A DNA stretch of 64,000 nt from Candidatus Thorarchaeota archaeon MP11T_1 (GCA_002825515.1 PJET01000001.1:59793-123792); one strand, 5' to 3'. Shown: positions 43,456 to 52,736, counted from the stretch's first letter. Numbers and translations: made by a program. Notes: generated from the letters alone by a model not told the origin.

Positions 43456-43971
43456 TCAGTGGAATGAGGCGATGATGCTTCTAGCAATCATTTCAAAGGC
43501 TTTGTTGACATTCATGTCGAGTCGAACAGAGGTTTCAATATAATCGATACCAAGTTGAGCAGCTATGTTCTGACCTTCCTCAGTGGACACGACTCGGTCC
43601 ATTGCGAGATCTGTCTTATTACCAACAAGTATTGCCCGGTAATCTTCTAGATTTCTATCAACCTCATTCTTCCATTCGACAACTTCATTGAGTGATTCCC
43701 AAGATGTAACATCATACATGAAGATTACACCCTGAGCCCCTAAGTAATAGTTTGCACGCGTCCGTTCAAGAAAGTCTTGAGATCCTAGGTCCCAGATTTG
43801 TAGGTTCACCGAGTCTTCATCAACTTCCATCTTCTTGTATGCAAATCCCACACCGAGTGTTGGGGAGTAGTGTTCACGGAATGTTCCAGTTGAATACCTG
43901 ATTATGATGCTAGTTTTTCCAACTGACGCCGATCCAACTGTTACAATCTTCAATAGATAGGAGGGACTCAT
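43456..43971 (-). CDS. Ras/Rab-like small GTPase with altered switch II
   Basis: 171 residues. G1 is GSASVGKTS (13-21), a Thr at 38 follows in switch I (YSPTLGVGF), G4 is NKTD (118-121) and G5 ETS. The G3 reads WDLGSQ (60-65) where Ras/Rab have WDTAGQ and Arf has WDVGGQ: the glycine equivalent to Ras Gly60 is Ser64, while the catalytic Gln is kept. There is no C-terminal cysteine for lipid anchoring. Asgard archaea have many such GTPases. Lies downstream of the longin-like gene, same strand, 75 bases apart, and probably co-transcribed. Confidence 0.9.
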   Translation of the reverse strand: MSPSYLLKIVTVGSASVGKTSIIIRYSTGTFREHYSPTLGVGFAYKKMEVDEDSVNLQIWDLGSQDFLERTRANYYLGAQGVIFMYDVTSWESLNEVVEWKNEVDRNLEDYRAILVGNKTDLAMDRVVSTEEGQNIAAQLGIDYIETSVRLDMNVNKAFEMIARSIIASFH

Positions 43972-44046
43972 GCACTGTCACCAACAATCTTTCGTCAATT
44001 TTCTTAGATAACAGTTCTTCAGACGAAAGTAACTCGCAATTTTCCA

Positions 44047-45633
44047 TTAAATTATGATTTCTTTTGGTATTAGAATACCACGTTGAGTTGCGAGTATTAG
44101 AAGAGTCAATTTAGCAGCAGGACCTAAGTTTGCGTATTCCACCATTATGCGTTCGAAGGTCTCAACACGGTCTCGTCCTACCCATTCAGTAGGGAGAAGA
44201 TCAATCAGTGGAGTACCCGAGGCTGAGCGTATTTGCGTGATGCTTTCAGACTTGTATATGATATGACCCCGGGTCACAAGAATATACGCAAGTTCCTCAA
44301 GGGCACTAGACCAGACTATTTGCAATCGGCTTGTTTCAATGGGACCAACATGTGGTTTTGTGGGAGTGCTCAGTATCTCTAACCAGTATGCAAATTCTTC
44401 AAAACCTCTCAAGTCGAATGCAGAATAGCGTCTGATGATTCGTTGTGAAAAGACTGTTGTTAAGCTGTCTATAAACCGCTCAAGTTTTGCAGGATTTAAT
44501 GCATTCACAAATTGAGCCAAAATTTTCATCCATTCTCCAAAGAGCATCATGAGTCTTCTTTGGTTCAATCCTTCAAGAACTTTGAAATCAAAATCTACAA
44601 CCCATTTGCCATCTTTCAGTAGTAACTGGCTGAGAGCTTCTGGTGCTTTGGTATTCTTCATGACGAATTGCAATGCATTGGTTGTTTCAGTGATGTTGCA
44701 AGTTCCTTCGGCTACACGAATAGCAAGCTCGAGGGCTTCTTTTGCTAGAAGAATCCGTCTTTTTTCAGGTGTAAGCGCTTCGATTACTCCAACTTCAATA
44801 AGGAAATCTAAAGCTCTCAAGAGCTCACTCTCATCATAACGAGTACCTAGTTCAGCAAGTATTTCTCTAACTGTCCTGCGTCCGTCTATTAGCCCTGCTA
44901 GATGAGGAATGACATTAGCCATATCAGGATGTAGAGTCCGGAGGTCTTGTGTTTCAGCTGATGTGGCTTGAGCATATCTTACGAACTGAGTTCCAGTTGT
45001 CATGAAGTCGTTAAAATTAAACATATTTCGAAATCGTATAATTCGATGTGCCCATAGTTTAGAGAGATCAAGTACAACTTCGCGACGTGAGAGATCACTA
45101 ACCTCGATTATCTCGTTTACATTTCTAGTTCCGTTTATGTAGTTCATCAAGAGACTAGGAACTGCTTCACGTGATTGAGACTTAGTGGTGAAATAAGGAA
45201 CCCAAGTTTCACCCAAAAGCCGGAGAGATAGTTTCTCCATAACTCGCTCCCCAAATGCCTCTAAGTAGACATCAACAAAAGAGGTTTCGAAGCTGAAATC
45301 AAAAGGATCGACAACTTCAAGCCAGTCAAGTTCAAATTCAGCGAGAAGTGAATCCAAGATTTCAAGTGACTCTTGAGTTAGACGTTGAACGCTAACTGCA
45401 ATCATGTTTGTGTTGACACCATTTATCAACGTAAACAATCGTGCACCATAATCAACTTGTACGACAGGAGATTTATCGTCGAAGACCTCCTTCGAGAACA
45501 TATTGATAGCTGCAAAGAAACTAGAAGCCATCACTGGATCCATATTGAGAGCTTTTGGATCAAGCTGCATATAGAATCTGGGTGCACCGCCTTTGTCGGT
45601 TATGAGGAGAGCTTCGATTGCATGACTCATCAA
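44047..45633 (-). CDS. Longin-like N-terminal domain protein, GTPase-linked
   Basis: 528 residues. The first 110 (AIEALLITDKGGAPRFYMQL, then VQVDYGARLFTLINGVNTNM) are predicted longin/roadblock-like, the fold that binds small GTPases in eukaryotes. The rest is helical, with winged-helix-like units (GRRTVREILAELGTRYDESE; NVNEIIEVSDLSRREVVLDL), and no enzyme motif is seen. Upstream of and co-oriented with the atypical GTPase, so a regulator or effector of it is the natural hypothesis (compare Mon1-Ccz1 type GEFs). The M pair at the start leaves the first codon uncertain. Confidence 0.6.
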   Translation of the reverse strand: MMSHAIEALLITDKGGAPRFYMQLDPKALNMDPVMASSFFAAINMFSKEVFDDKSPVVQVDYGARLFTLINGVNTNMIAVSVQRLTQESLEILDSLLAEFELDWLEVVDPFDFSFETSFVDVYLEAFGERVMEKLSLRLLGETWVPYFTTKSQSREAVPSLLMNYINGTRNVNEIIEVSDLSRREVVLDLSKLWAHRIIRFRNMFNFNDFMTTGTQFVRYAQATSAETQDLRTLHPDMANVIPHLAGLIDGRRTVREILAELGTRYDESELLRALDFLIEVGVIEALTPEKRRILLAKEALELAIRVAEGTCNITETTNALQFVMKNTKAPEALSQLLLKDGKWVVDFDFKVLEGLNQRRLMMLFGEWMKILAQFVNALNPAKLERFIDSLTTVFSQRIIRRYSAFDLRGFEEFAYWLEILSTPTKPHVGPIETSRLQIVWSSALEELAYILVTRGHIIYKSESITQIRSASGTPLIDLLPTEWVGRDRVETFERIMVEYANLGPAAKLTLLILATQRGILIPKEIII

Positions 45634-45683
45634 GTCATATCACCGGTAAATAACCTCCCTCCATCATTCAATATTAGCTTACC

Positions 45684-46922
45684 TTGGCTATAGAAATGAT
45701 AGTCTTTGTATCTCAGAAAACCTTTACAGTATTAAAGTGCAAAGATTTAGCGGATTCGCACGACGGGGTTGATGAATCAGTGAAAAATTGTCCCAAATGT
45801 GGCAGGGCAAACCAGCCTACTCGAAAATATTGTATACGCTGCGGAGGACTCCTTCTATCTGTGGAAACAAAACCAAAGACAATCGCACCTCCGACTGAAC
45901 CGGAAGAAAAGCCTGAAGTGAAAGAAACACAACCTGTTGCACCTCAAACAAGTGAAGCAAGAGTAACGACAAATGATGAATGGGTTAAACCAAGTTCAGT
46001 CGCCAAAGACCGAGTTCGGTCGACTGCGGGACTAGCAAAACCCAAGTCTGAAATGGAGAAAGCAAGAGAAGCATTCGCAAGAGCTGAACAAGTAGGAATT
46101 GAAGAAACTGGTGAGGGCATAATTGAAACTCGCATGCTTCGTGCTAGTGAGGTTCAGGAACTAATGGGGGAGATAGAGAGCCAACGGCAGGCAGCTGAGC
46201 CACAACCAGTGGCTCCATCTCTGGCAAGTCAACCTCCAGTGAATAAGCCCCCGGGACCACCTGGGGGACCACCGGGCTCAATTCCACCAGTGCAACCAGC
46301 CGCTCCTCCTGGAGCTCAACAAACTGAGCCTCAACCCGCACCTGATCACCAACCAAAACCGCCTCCAATGGAAAAACCAACAGCTCTTGAAAAACCCATA
46401 CCATCTCAAGGACTAGCATCAACACCAGAATCAAGACCTGTAATGTCTGTTCCACCCTCAGTCCCACCATCAGCACCTAAACGTGACATGACCTCGAAAA
46501 CACGTATTCCTCAAGTTGATGCGCTCATGTCTGAAATTACAGACTCGGATTTTCTGAAGGACATGATCATTAAAGATACTTTCAACGACTTGACAAATCA
46601 ATACACAGAGTTGACGCAATTCAATTCCGACCTCGATTCAGTTCGCAGCAGACTGGAGTCTGAAGTGCGCGATTGCTGGAATCAAGCGGAAGTTAAGAGA
46701 ATTAATTTTGAAAGTCTAGAGGAACAAATGCGTTTGGCAAAGCAAGAATGGAATGATACTACTAAGGTGTTTCAGACTGCAGATAAACGCATGAAGAATG
46801 AATTATCTTCAAGAGAGAAGCGCATTAAAGATATTGAGAAGCGAATTGAAAAGACTGAGGACACTATTCGAAAACGTGTAAAAGAACTAGAGAAAGAAAA
46901 GGAGAAGGAGTCTCAAAACTAG
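45684..46922 (+). CDS. Zinc-ribbon protein with proline-rich linker and coiled coil
   Basis: 412 residues. Zinc ribbon NCPKCGRANQPTRKYCIRCG at about residues 35-54; then a Pro/Ala/Gln-rich disordered part (PPGPPGGPPGSIPPVQP) to about 270; then a C-terminal helical coiled coil rich in Lys/Glu (about 290-412, e.g. SREKRIKDIEKRIEKTEDTI). No enzyme. Start uncertain: TTG 45684, ATG 45696 or GTG 45780 just before the ribbon. Divergent from the longin-like gene. Possibly a scaffold; function unknown. Confidence 0.6.
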   Translation: MAIEMIVFVSQKTFTVLKCKDLADSHDGVDESVKNCPKCGRANQPTRKYCIRCGGLLLSVETKPKTIAPPTEPEEKPEVKETQPVAPQTSEARVTTNDEWVKPSSVAKDRVRSTAGLAKPKSEMEKAREAFARAEQVGIEETGEGIIETRMLRASEVQELMGEIESQRQAAEPQPVAPSLASQPPVNKPPGPPGGPPGSIPPVQPAAPPGAQQTEPQPAPDHQPKPPPMEKPTALEKPIPSQGLASTPESRPVMSVPPSVPPSAPKRDMTSKTRIPQVDALMSEITDSDFLKDMIIKDTFNDLTNQYTELTQFNSDLDSVRSRLESEVRDCWNQAEVKRINFESLEEQMRLAKQEWNDTTKVFQTADKRMKNELSSREKRIKDIEKRIEKTEDTIRKRVKELEKEKEKESQN

Positions 46923-47051
46923 AATCAACCCTTAGAGTTAGGTCAGCTTCTGGGAGATTCGATTTGGCATCATGATATTACTCTCTACATAAGTAACTTA
47001 TACGAAACTAATTTTGAAAGGGCATCGCATTTATGTTGAGAGTGGAAATTC

Positions 47052-48080
47052 TTGTCTATTAGTAATCAAGCCTTTCTATTGAGACTACGGAAGCTCGCAA
47101 AGATTGCACTCTGTGAATATGGATTAGAGCATGCCAAGCTTAAGTTCATCACATATAGTGGAAATGGATTGTATCAAGTCACTGTTCCTTCAGGCAGTTC
47201 TATTAGTCCAGGTAAGTACACTTTGCGATTACACCAACCAGAATACATGAACCGTCAGTTCATTGTTTCTGAGATGGAATGGTTGTCTGCTCTATACGAG
47301 GAGGGAATAGTGGTTCCAAGACCTGTACGAAACCTAGAGGGAGATTGGCTAACGATGGCTGATGGAGGATATGATGTTCCACAACAGAGAAAGTGTACTC
47401 TCATCGGATGGACTGAGGGTCGATTATTGAATAAGAGAATAAGACCCAAGCACTTCAAAGCTCTTGGTAGAGTGATAGGCAGAATGCATGAACAATCTAG
47501 AAGGTGGAAGCGTCCAAAAGGATTTGCAAGACCTCACTGGGATTGGGAGGGACTTTATGGAGATGGATTCAGCTATGGTATTCCTGCTGTGGACGCACGT
47601 ATAGCCATTCCAAAGGCTCATCAAGGTGCATTCAACAGTGTACTGAATCAAGTACGCGAGGTTTTTGATCAGTTAGGGAGAGGCAAGGACGTCTATGGGT
47701 TGATTCATGCAGATCTTGGTTTGACTGACAATATAGTATTTCATGCAGGAGAAGCTAGACCATTTGATTTTGATGACTGCGGTTTTGGATATTGGGTTTT
47801 TGATTTTGGAGTTACACTTGCGCAGTACTTCATTGACACAAATGACATATCACAGACAATACAAGATGCTTTACTTTCAGGATATGAGGAAACTGCGGAC
47901 CTAAATGGTATTGGTATTGAATATATTGATCTCTTTATAGCAGCACGCATCGCTCAACTCATGTTCTTTTTCCAAGCAAGTAGTCTGGCACATCCTGGGT
48001 ACTTGGGAGAAGCTAGGAAAGAAATCAGTCACCATGCAAAATATCTGAGACGTATTCTGAAGGTCATTGAAAGTAATTAA
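47052..48080 (+). CDS. APH-type (aminoglycoside/choline-kinase fold) phosphotransferase, copy 1
   Basis: 342 residues. Catalytic loop GLIHADLGLTDNIVFHAGEA and DFDDCGFGYWVFDFGV (DFG-like Mg motif) place it in the APH/ChoK kinase fold, near the stress-kinase SrkA/YihE group; the P-loop-like GNGLYQVTVP and Lys/Arg region follow at the N-terminus. Substrate unknown; could be a Ser/Thr or small-molecule kinase. TTG start. A second member lies at 52836-53834; both have HxDxxxxN and DFDDC. Convergent with the transporter. Confidence 0.85.
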   Translation: MSISNQAFLLRLRKLAKIALCEYGLEHAKLKFITYSGNGLYQVTVPSGSSISPGKYTLRLHQPEYMNRQFIVSEMEWLSALYEEGIVVPRPVRNLEGDWLTMADGGYDVPQQRKCTLIGWTEGRLLNKRIRPKHFKALGRVIGRMHEQSRRWKRPKGFARPHWDWEGLYGDGFSYGIPAVDARIAIPKAHQGAFNSVLNQVREVFDQLGRGKDVYGLIHADLGLTDNIVFHAGEARPFDFDDCGFGYWVFDFGVTLAQYFIDTNDISQTIQDALLSGYEETADLNGIGIEYIDLFIAARIAQLMFFFQASSLAHPGYLGEARKEISHHAKYLRRILKVIESN

Positions 48081-48084
48081 CTGA

Positions 48085-49353
48085 TCAGGATAGTAGTAGA
48101 AGAAATACAAGATACACAATGGTCTGAATTAAAGTCATTGGAATCCCTACTTTTGCAAACTCAACAAATTCAATTGTGTGGTCTTGTTTTTCTGCATTCT
48201 GGATAATTATGACATTACTCGCAGCACCAAGCACGAGCATATTACCTGCAATTGTACTCCCCGCAGCGAGTGTCATTAACTGAACAAGTGAAGCCCCATT
48301 CGACGAGAATAGTGGTAAAAACAGTGCCACCAACGGCACGTTGGAAATCAATTGACTTAGAAGAATTCCGAGTGCGATTATTGTAGGAACAGATGTGAGG
48401 TCAAGATTCATTTCATAAATGAGTTCTTGGAAAACTCCACTTTGCCAAACACTGGCCATCAACACAAACATTGAAACAAAGAAGAACAGTGTTGTCCAAT
48501 CGATGTTTCTCACAATATCAACCCTCTTTCTACTTAACAGAATTATTGGTAATGCTGCAATTATTGCAATGTAGGATAGTCTCATTTCAATCCAAGGCGC
48601 AGCAACAACGAGTATGACCTTAATTCCAATCAAAAGAATGATCAAGAACAATGAGAATTTTGATATCTGAACCAGTTGAGTGTCTGTCTCAATCTCTTCG
48701 TTTTGATTCTCTACGAGTGGTTTTTGGAATTCAGTCCTATAGAAAAATCGTAGAAAGAGAAATGCTACAATAAAGCACAGCATTGTTGGTAATGCAAGAT
48801 ATTGTACGAAAGTAATGAAAGGACTATCAATCCCACCTGAAGAGGCTACTAACAGATTTTGGGGATTTCCAATTGGACTCATTACACTACCAGTAGTGAC
48901 TGCGAATGCCAGTGTCAATAAGAGAAGTTTTGGTGAGAGCCCATGCTTCTTGGAAAGCCCAAGCACAATTGGTGTGCCAATGATTGCGAGTGTATCATTC
49001 ATTAGAAATGCTGAGAGTAGTCCTATTGGAATGAGAATGAGAAGAACAAGGTGATCTACATTTCTTGCTCGATAGAAGAGTCTGCGAGAGAGTAGATTGA
49101 GATATCCACTCCGTTGCATTGACTCACCTACAACAAACATTCCAAACAAGAATACAATCACATCAAGGTTGACAGAGTGGATGGCATCGATTGGATTAAT
49201 CTGGCCAGTAAGAAGTACGATTATAGCCCCCAATGTCATAGCTTGCCAGATTTTTATCCTAACATTTCCAATCTTTCTTACAGCAATGAGGACAAAGACA
49301 ATCGCTAGTACTATGATGGAGATGTACTCTAAAGCCATAAGATAGTCATCCAT
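48085..49353 (-). CDS. ArsB/NhaD/CitMHS-family ion transporter
   Basis: 422 residues with about eleven hydrophobic segments. FVVGESMQRSGYLNLLSRRL and VTTGSVMSPIGNPQNLLVAS (SPxGNPQN motif of the ArsB/NhaD group) and IAGNMLVLGAASNVIIIQNA identify it. It carries arsenite, Na+/H+ or a dicarboxylate; the ion cannot be chosen from sequence alone, and no ars genes are near. Convergent with the kinase upstream. Confidence 0.88.
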   Translation of the reverse strand: MDDYLMALEYISIIVLAIVFVLIAVRKIGNVRIKIWQAMTLGAIIVLLTGQINPIDAIHSVNLDVIVFLFGMFVVGESMQRSGYLNLLSRRLFYRARNVDHLVLLILIPIGLLSAFLMNDTLAIIGTPIVLGLSKKHGLSPKLLLLTLAFAVTTGSVMSPIGNPQNLLVASSGGIDSPFITFVQYLALPTMLCFIVAFLFLRFFYRTEFQKPLVENQNEEIETDTQLVQISKFSLFLIILLIGIKVILVVAAPWIEMRLSYIAIIAALPIILLSRKRVDIVRNIDWTTLFFFVSMFVLMASVWQSGVFQELIYEMNLDLTSVPTIIALGILLSQLISNVPLVALFLPLFSSNGASLVQLMTLAAGSTIAGNMLVLGAASNVIIIQNAEKQDHTIEFVEFAKVGIPMTLIQTIVYLVFLLLLS

Positions 49354-49470
49354 CCGTGTGAAGTTTCGAGGAATCGTTTTTTCTTATAGACTCGATTATG
49401 ACCATTTTTTGAATCAAGGTTATGTCTATCAATTTAGAGATGGGGAAAAGCAACTGGAGTATATAATCTG

Positions 49471-49656
49471 CTAGGTTCTGAAGAGAGATGTACCAATCAT
49501 ATAGAAGCCCATGAAACCAATCACCACACCAATTACACCGAAGTTAGCAATCAATCCTAGGTTGATTGTTGGAAAATTACCTATAATCGCGATTGGAATT
49601 AGACTTGCAAGGACCATTGCTCCGCTAATACCAAATTCAGTTTCTCTTGCTACCAT
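49471..49656 (-). CDS. Small two-helix membrane protein
   Basis: 61 residues: MVARETEFGIS, then two hydrophobic segments (AMVLASLIPIAIIGNF and LIANFGVIGVVIGFMGFYMIG) and a short tail TSLFRT. Same length and layout as 21117-21302. No family recognised. No obvious operon partner. Confidence 0.5.
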   Translation of the reverse strand: MVARETEFGISGAMVLASLIPIAIIGNFPTINLGLIANFGVIGVVIGFMGFYMIGTSLFRT

Positions 49657-49844
49657 GTTTATGGTTCACCTAGGAAATTCAATGATTTGAAAGATTTTGA
49701 ACATATTCAGCTCTCTAACGAAATTATGGAGGTAACTAAAGCGTATGGAGGGGTGTTTGAGTTATTCGCTCAGTACAAAGAACTAATAATCAAAACGAAA
49801 CGAGCTTAGAAACACATCTAGGCATACAAGGATGGTACAAATTA

Positions 49845-50798
49845 ATGATTCGAGTAGAGTCCAGAAAACTTAGTCCAGAGGATTGCGAAAAATTAGCAAA
49901 AATGACAAAACGTGCAAGACAGGGTACACCCGTTGAATCAGATAAGACATTGGAGGAGATTTCAAAGAATATTGAGGAATTGTCCATTAATGATGATTAT
50001 CGGATGTTCATTGCTCTAGACGAAATGGAAAATATAGTGGGGTGGATATACTACTATGTTGGGTTTCCTCTGATGAGTTTCATTGGCGGATTCTTACCAC
50101 TCATGGATGAAACAAGTGAGTCTGAAGAGATTGCTATATCATTGATCGAGGCTTCAAAGAGAGATATTATTGAACATGGATACAGCAGGCTGGAGATCGA
50201 GTTAGTATTATCGACAGATGAGCATAGGTCATATTCAGAGAGATTTGTTGAATGGTATAGAAAATGTGGTTTCAAATTTGCTGCAGAAGAAATGCACATG
50301 AAGACAGACTTGAGTGACATAGAACTTCCTGAGCTTGATTTACCTCAAGGTTACACACTGAAGAAGTTTTCAGAGGTTTCCTACGATAAACTCAAAGATT
50401 CGGGATTTAAGACATTGAAAAATAGTAAGGAGGGACTATTCTTATCGATGGGCTATGCTGAGCAACAAGTGACCCTAGAGTATTTCTTTAGCAAGTCTAA
50501 GCCATATGTTGAAGATGCATCATTGATACTCGAAAAGGATGATGAGATCACCGGATTTGTTATCACACGCATGATAGATGATGAATCTGAAATTGGACCG
50601 GTTGGGATTGTACCTGAAGCGAGGGGGAAAGGACTTGCCACATATCTGCTTGTTTCTGTTCTAGAGAGTTTGAAGGATAGTGGTGCAACTAGCGCGTGTC
50701 TTGACACGACCATAACCAATTTTCCAGCTCAAGGACTCTACAGAAAATATGGTTTCAAAGAAGTGTATTTCAAACAATTCTACTACTGGACTCCTTAG
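49845..50798 (+). CDS. GNAT acetyltransferase, possibly two domains
   Basis: 317 residues. N-terminal 150: VESRKLSPEDCEKLAKMTKR to YSERFVEWYRKCGFKFAAEE, a degenerate GNAT half; C-terminal half has the acetyl-CoA motif GPVGIVPEARGKGLATYLLV (R/QxxGxG/A) and ends FPAQGLYRKYGFKEVYFKQF. Tandem GNATs are common. Substrate unknown. AAGGATGG site precedes the ATG. Confidence 0.85.
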   Translation: MIRVESRKLSPEDCEKLAKMTKRARQGTPVESDKTLEEISKNIEELSINDDYRMFIALDEMENIVGWIYYYVGFPLMSFIGGFLPLMDETSESEEIAISLIEASKRDIIEHGYSRLEIELVLSTDEHRSYSERFVEWYRKCGFKFAAEEMHMKTDLSDIELPELDLPQGYTLKKFSEVSYDKLKDSGFKTLKNSKEGLFLSMGYAEQQVTLEYFFSKSKPYVEDASLILEKDDEITGFVITRMIDDESEIGPVGIVPEARGKGLATYLLVSVLESLKDSGATSACLDTTITNFPAQGLYRKYGFKEVYFKQFYYWTP

Positions 50799-50850
50799 AT
50801 GATTCTCAGAGATATGAGAGAGAAGAAACGATAATTCAAGGTTGCTTAAT

Positions 50851-51165
50851 CTAGCATCTAATAGAATTGGTTTGTGTTGTTTCATCATTTTCCTGATTTA
50901 GCAATCTCCACCAACCATACCATAGAATGAAATCTTCGAGTACTATCTTAGTATTTGGCATCCTTCTGCTCAGCAAGTCAGTCACTAACAAGAAAAACAA
51001 TCCAAGCAGAAATCCAAGAAAAGGCAACAAAAAGAGGTAGATTGTGTGAGAGGCTATACCTGTAAGTGTGAAAATCCCTCTAAAAATAAGAATGATACTA
51101 CCAAACAATATTACACATGAGATTATTTCCATTGTATCTTTGTTTTCCACGATCCTTCGCTTCAT
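50851..51165 (-). CDS. Two- to three-helix membrane protein, unknown
   Basis: 104 residues. Hydrophobic IISCVILFGSIILIFRGIF and IYLFLLPFLGFLLGLFFLLV segments, then a cytosolic tail with SRRMPNTKIVLEDFILWYGW. Start may instead be the Met at 51132 (MEIISC). No family recognised. Convergent with the GNAT gene, divergent from the DUF998 gene. Confidence 0.5.
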   Translation of the reverse strand: MKRRIVENKDTMEIISCVILFGSIILIFRGIFTLTGIASHTIYLFLLPFLGFLLGLFFLLVTDLLSRRMPNTKIVLEDFILWYGWWRLLNQENDETTQTNSIRC

Positions 51166-51332
51166 ATATTCGTCTGGAATCCTTTAAGGATTCTCAATTA
51201 AGAGAGTGATGTGTGAAATTGTGCGTGAGAATAACTGTGATTCGAGCCAGTTTGTAACACAAACTTCGATGTAGTTCAAAGATTGTCTACCTCTTATATT
51301 CATTCTATGTATGCTCAATATCGTGATTAAAA

Positions 51333-51971
51333 ATGTCGAAAACTGAAATCACTGTAACTTATTCACCAAAAAGGTTCGAATCAGATAGATTCGATATAGC
51401 AAAACTAGGCGGCACGCTTCTCTATATAGGAGGTATTCAATGGTTTCTTGGTCTGCTTCTTGCTGAGTCATGGTATCCAGGGTATAGTTCAAGAATTGAT
51501 TATGTGAGTGACCTTGGAACTGGACCAACAGCTCTCATTTACAATATATCCGTGTTCCTCTTAGGAGCCTGCATGTTTCTGGGAGCATATTTCATGATGA
51601 AATCTATCAAGAGTAAGGTCCAATCTGTTCTTCTTTCCATTTCAGGAATTGGAGCTATGGGAGTGGGAATATTCCCAGCAAGTATGCAACCGATGCATAG
51701 TATCTTCACTCTGATAGCCATCCTGTTTGGTGCCTTTGCTGCAATATCATCGTATAAGATACAGAATCCACCCATTTCATATATTTCTGTGATTCTGGGT
51801 GTATTCTCCCTAGTTGTATCATTGGTCTTCTTCCCCTATCTAGGACTTCCAGCAGGTGCAACTGATACATTTCTTGGAATGGCAAAGGGTTCAATGGAAC
51901 GCTGGGCAATCTATCCAATTCTTGCGTGGGCAATTGGACATGGAAGTCACATAGCGAGGGATCAAGGTTGA
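51333..51971 (+). CDS. DUF998-family membrane protein
   Basis: 212 residues with about six membrane segments. LLAESWYPGYSSRIDYVSDL and GTGPTALIYNISVFLLGACM followed by GAMGVGIFPASMQPMHSIFT are the DUF998 pattern (YP.Y...S.ISDLG...A..FN). Function of the family unknown. Followed by the bidirectional-looking hairpin at 52030-52049 and the convergent 52070 gene. Confidence 0.78.
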   Translation: MSKTEITVTYSPKRFESDRFDIAKLGGTLLYIGGIQWFLGLLLAESWYPGYSSRIDYVSDLGTGPTALIYNISVFLLGACMFLGAYFMMKSIKSKVQSVLLSISGIGAMGVGIFPASMQPMHSIFTLIAILFGAFAAISSYKIQNPPISYISVILGVFSLVVSLVFFPYLGLPAGATDTFLGMAKGSMERWAIYPILAWAIGHGSHIARDQG

Positions 51972-52029
51972 GCAGGCAATTTGATTCTCGCATAGTGAGT
52001 CTTTGAATAAAAAACAGGTAGAGATTCGA

Positions 52030-52049
52030 AGCGGGCTTTGCAGCCCGCT
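52030..52049. terminator. Shared hairpin between convergent genes; part of a direct repeat
   Basis: AGCGGGCT / AGCCCGCT around loop TTGC, a perfect 8-bp stem. It lies between the convergent genes ending at 51971 (+) and 52070 (-) and can serve either. The surrounding 29 bases (52021-52049) recur at 52681-52709 with about 3-4 mismatches, where the stem is imperfect. Confidence 0.55.
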
Positions 52050-52069
52050 ATCATAATCTTCGTGTATAG

Positions 52070-52615
52070 TCACTCAAGCAGCTTTGTTTGAATGAATTCA
52101 ATGACTATACCCTTCTTTGATGGACATGAAATCCTGTAGATATGTGGATTATCGCTCTCCCATCCTTCGAATCCAAAACCAGATGCAATCAAGAACGGCC
52201 ACGAAGAGAACCAAATTGCAGGACAAGGTTTGGGCCAATAGAAAGGACTTTGAATTTCAAACGTGTCTCCTACATCATAGACATCACAGGTTCCGCGCTT
52301 CTCGATTATTTTAGCAGAAACTGGTTCAAATCCGCTGGGCACTGGTATCTCTTTCATCCGTTCCCGAGCTGCTTTCCAAGTTTCTGAAAGCTGATCCCTC
52401 CCCTCGAGGTCCTCTTTCAGAATGGCTATGTCTGTTGTCATAGCAAAAATAGGGAATGCAGTCATAAGGGAAATGAAATCATCCTCTTTCATGATGCTTG
52501 GAGATTCTTTCCGAGTGAAAGTATCTATCATATTCGATAGCAAATTCTTCATTATTTTCTCCAATTGTTCCATATCGGATTGATTGATTCGAACAATACG
52601 ATTCATAATGAGCAC
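52070..52615 (-). CDS. TIGR04076-like small protein
   Basis: 181 residues. The C-terminal 80 match the family: IIEKRGTCDVYDVGDTFEIQ, CPAIWFSSWPFLIASGFGFE and ISCPSKKGIVIEF. The N-terminal 80 are helical (MEQLEKIMKNLLSNMIDTFT) and extra to the usual short form. The family is widespread and uncharacterised. It is bracketed by two copies of a 29-base hairpin repeat (52021-52049, 52681-52709). Confidence 0.65.
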   Translation of the reverse strand: MLIMNRIVRINQSDMEQLEKIMKNLLSNMIDTFTRKESPSIMKEDDFISLMTAFPIFAMTTDIAILKEDLEGRDQLSETWKAARERMKEIPVPSGFEPVSAKIIEKRGTCDVYDVGDTFEIQSPFYWPKPCPAIWFSSWPFLIASGFGFEGWESDNPHIYRISCPSKKGIVIEFIQTKLLE

Positions 52616-52680
52616 CTATACCAACGTTTTCTCGTTTCTAGATGATATATGCTTAATGGGCAAGTTGATGAGAAAGTTAA

Positions 52681-52709
52681 GAGATTTGAAGGGGGCTTTG
52701 CAGCTCGCC
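52681..52709. repeat. Second copy of the 29-base hairpin repeat
   Basis: GAGATTTGAAGGGGGCTTTG plus CAGCTCGCC closely matches 52021-52049 (GAGATTCGAAGCGGGCTTTG plus CAGCCCGCT), exactly 660 bases away. The stem is broken here. It adjoins the actin relic at 52737-52779. Confidence 0.7.
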
Positions 52710-52736
52710 TTCGGAAGATAGAGTATATACAAGATG

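Noticed and set aside
46144..46476. Leu/Val/Glu-rich frame opposite the zinc-ribbon protein
   Set aside because: Shadow of its proline-rich linker on the opposite strand.
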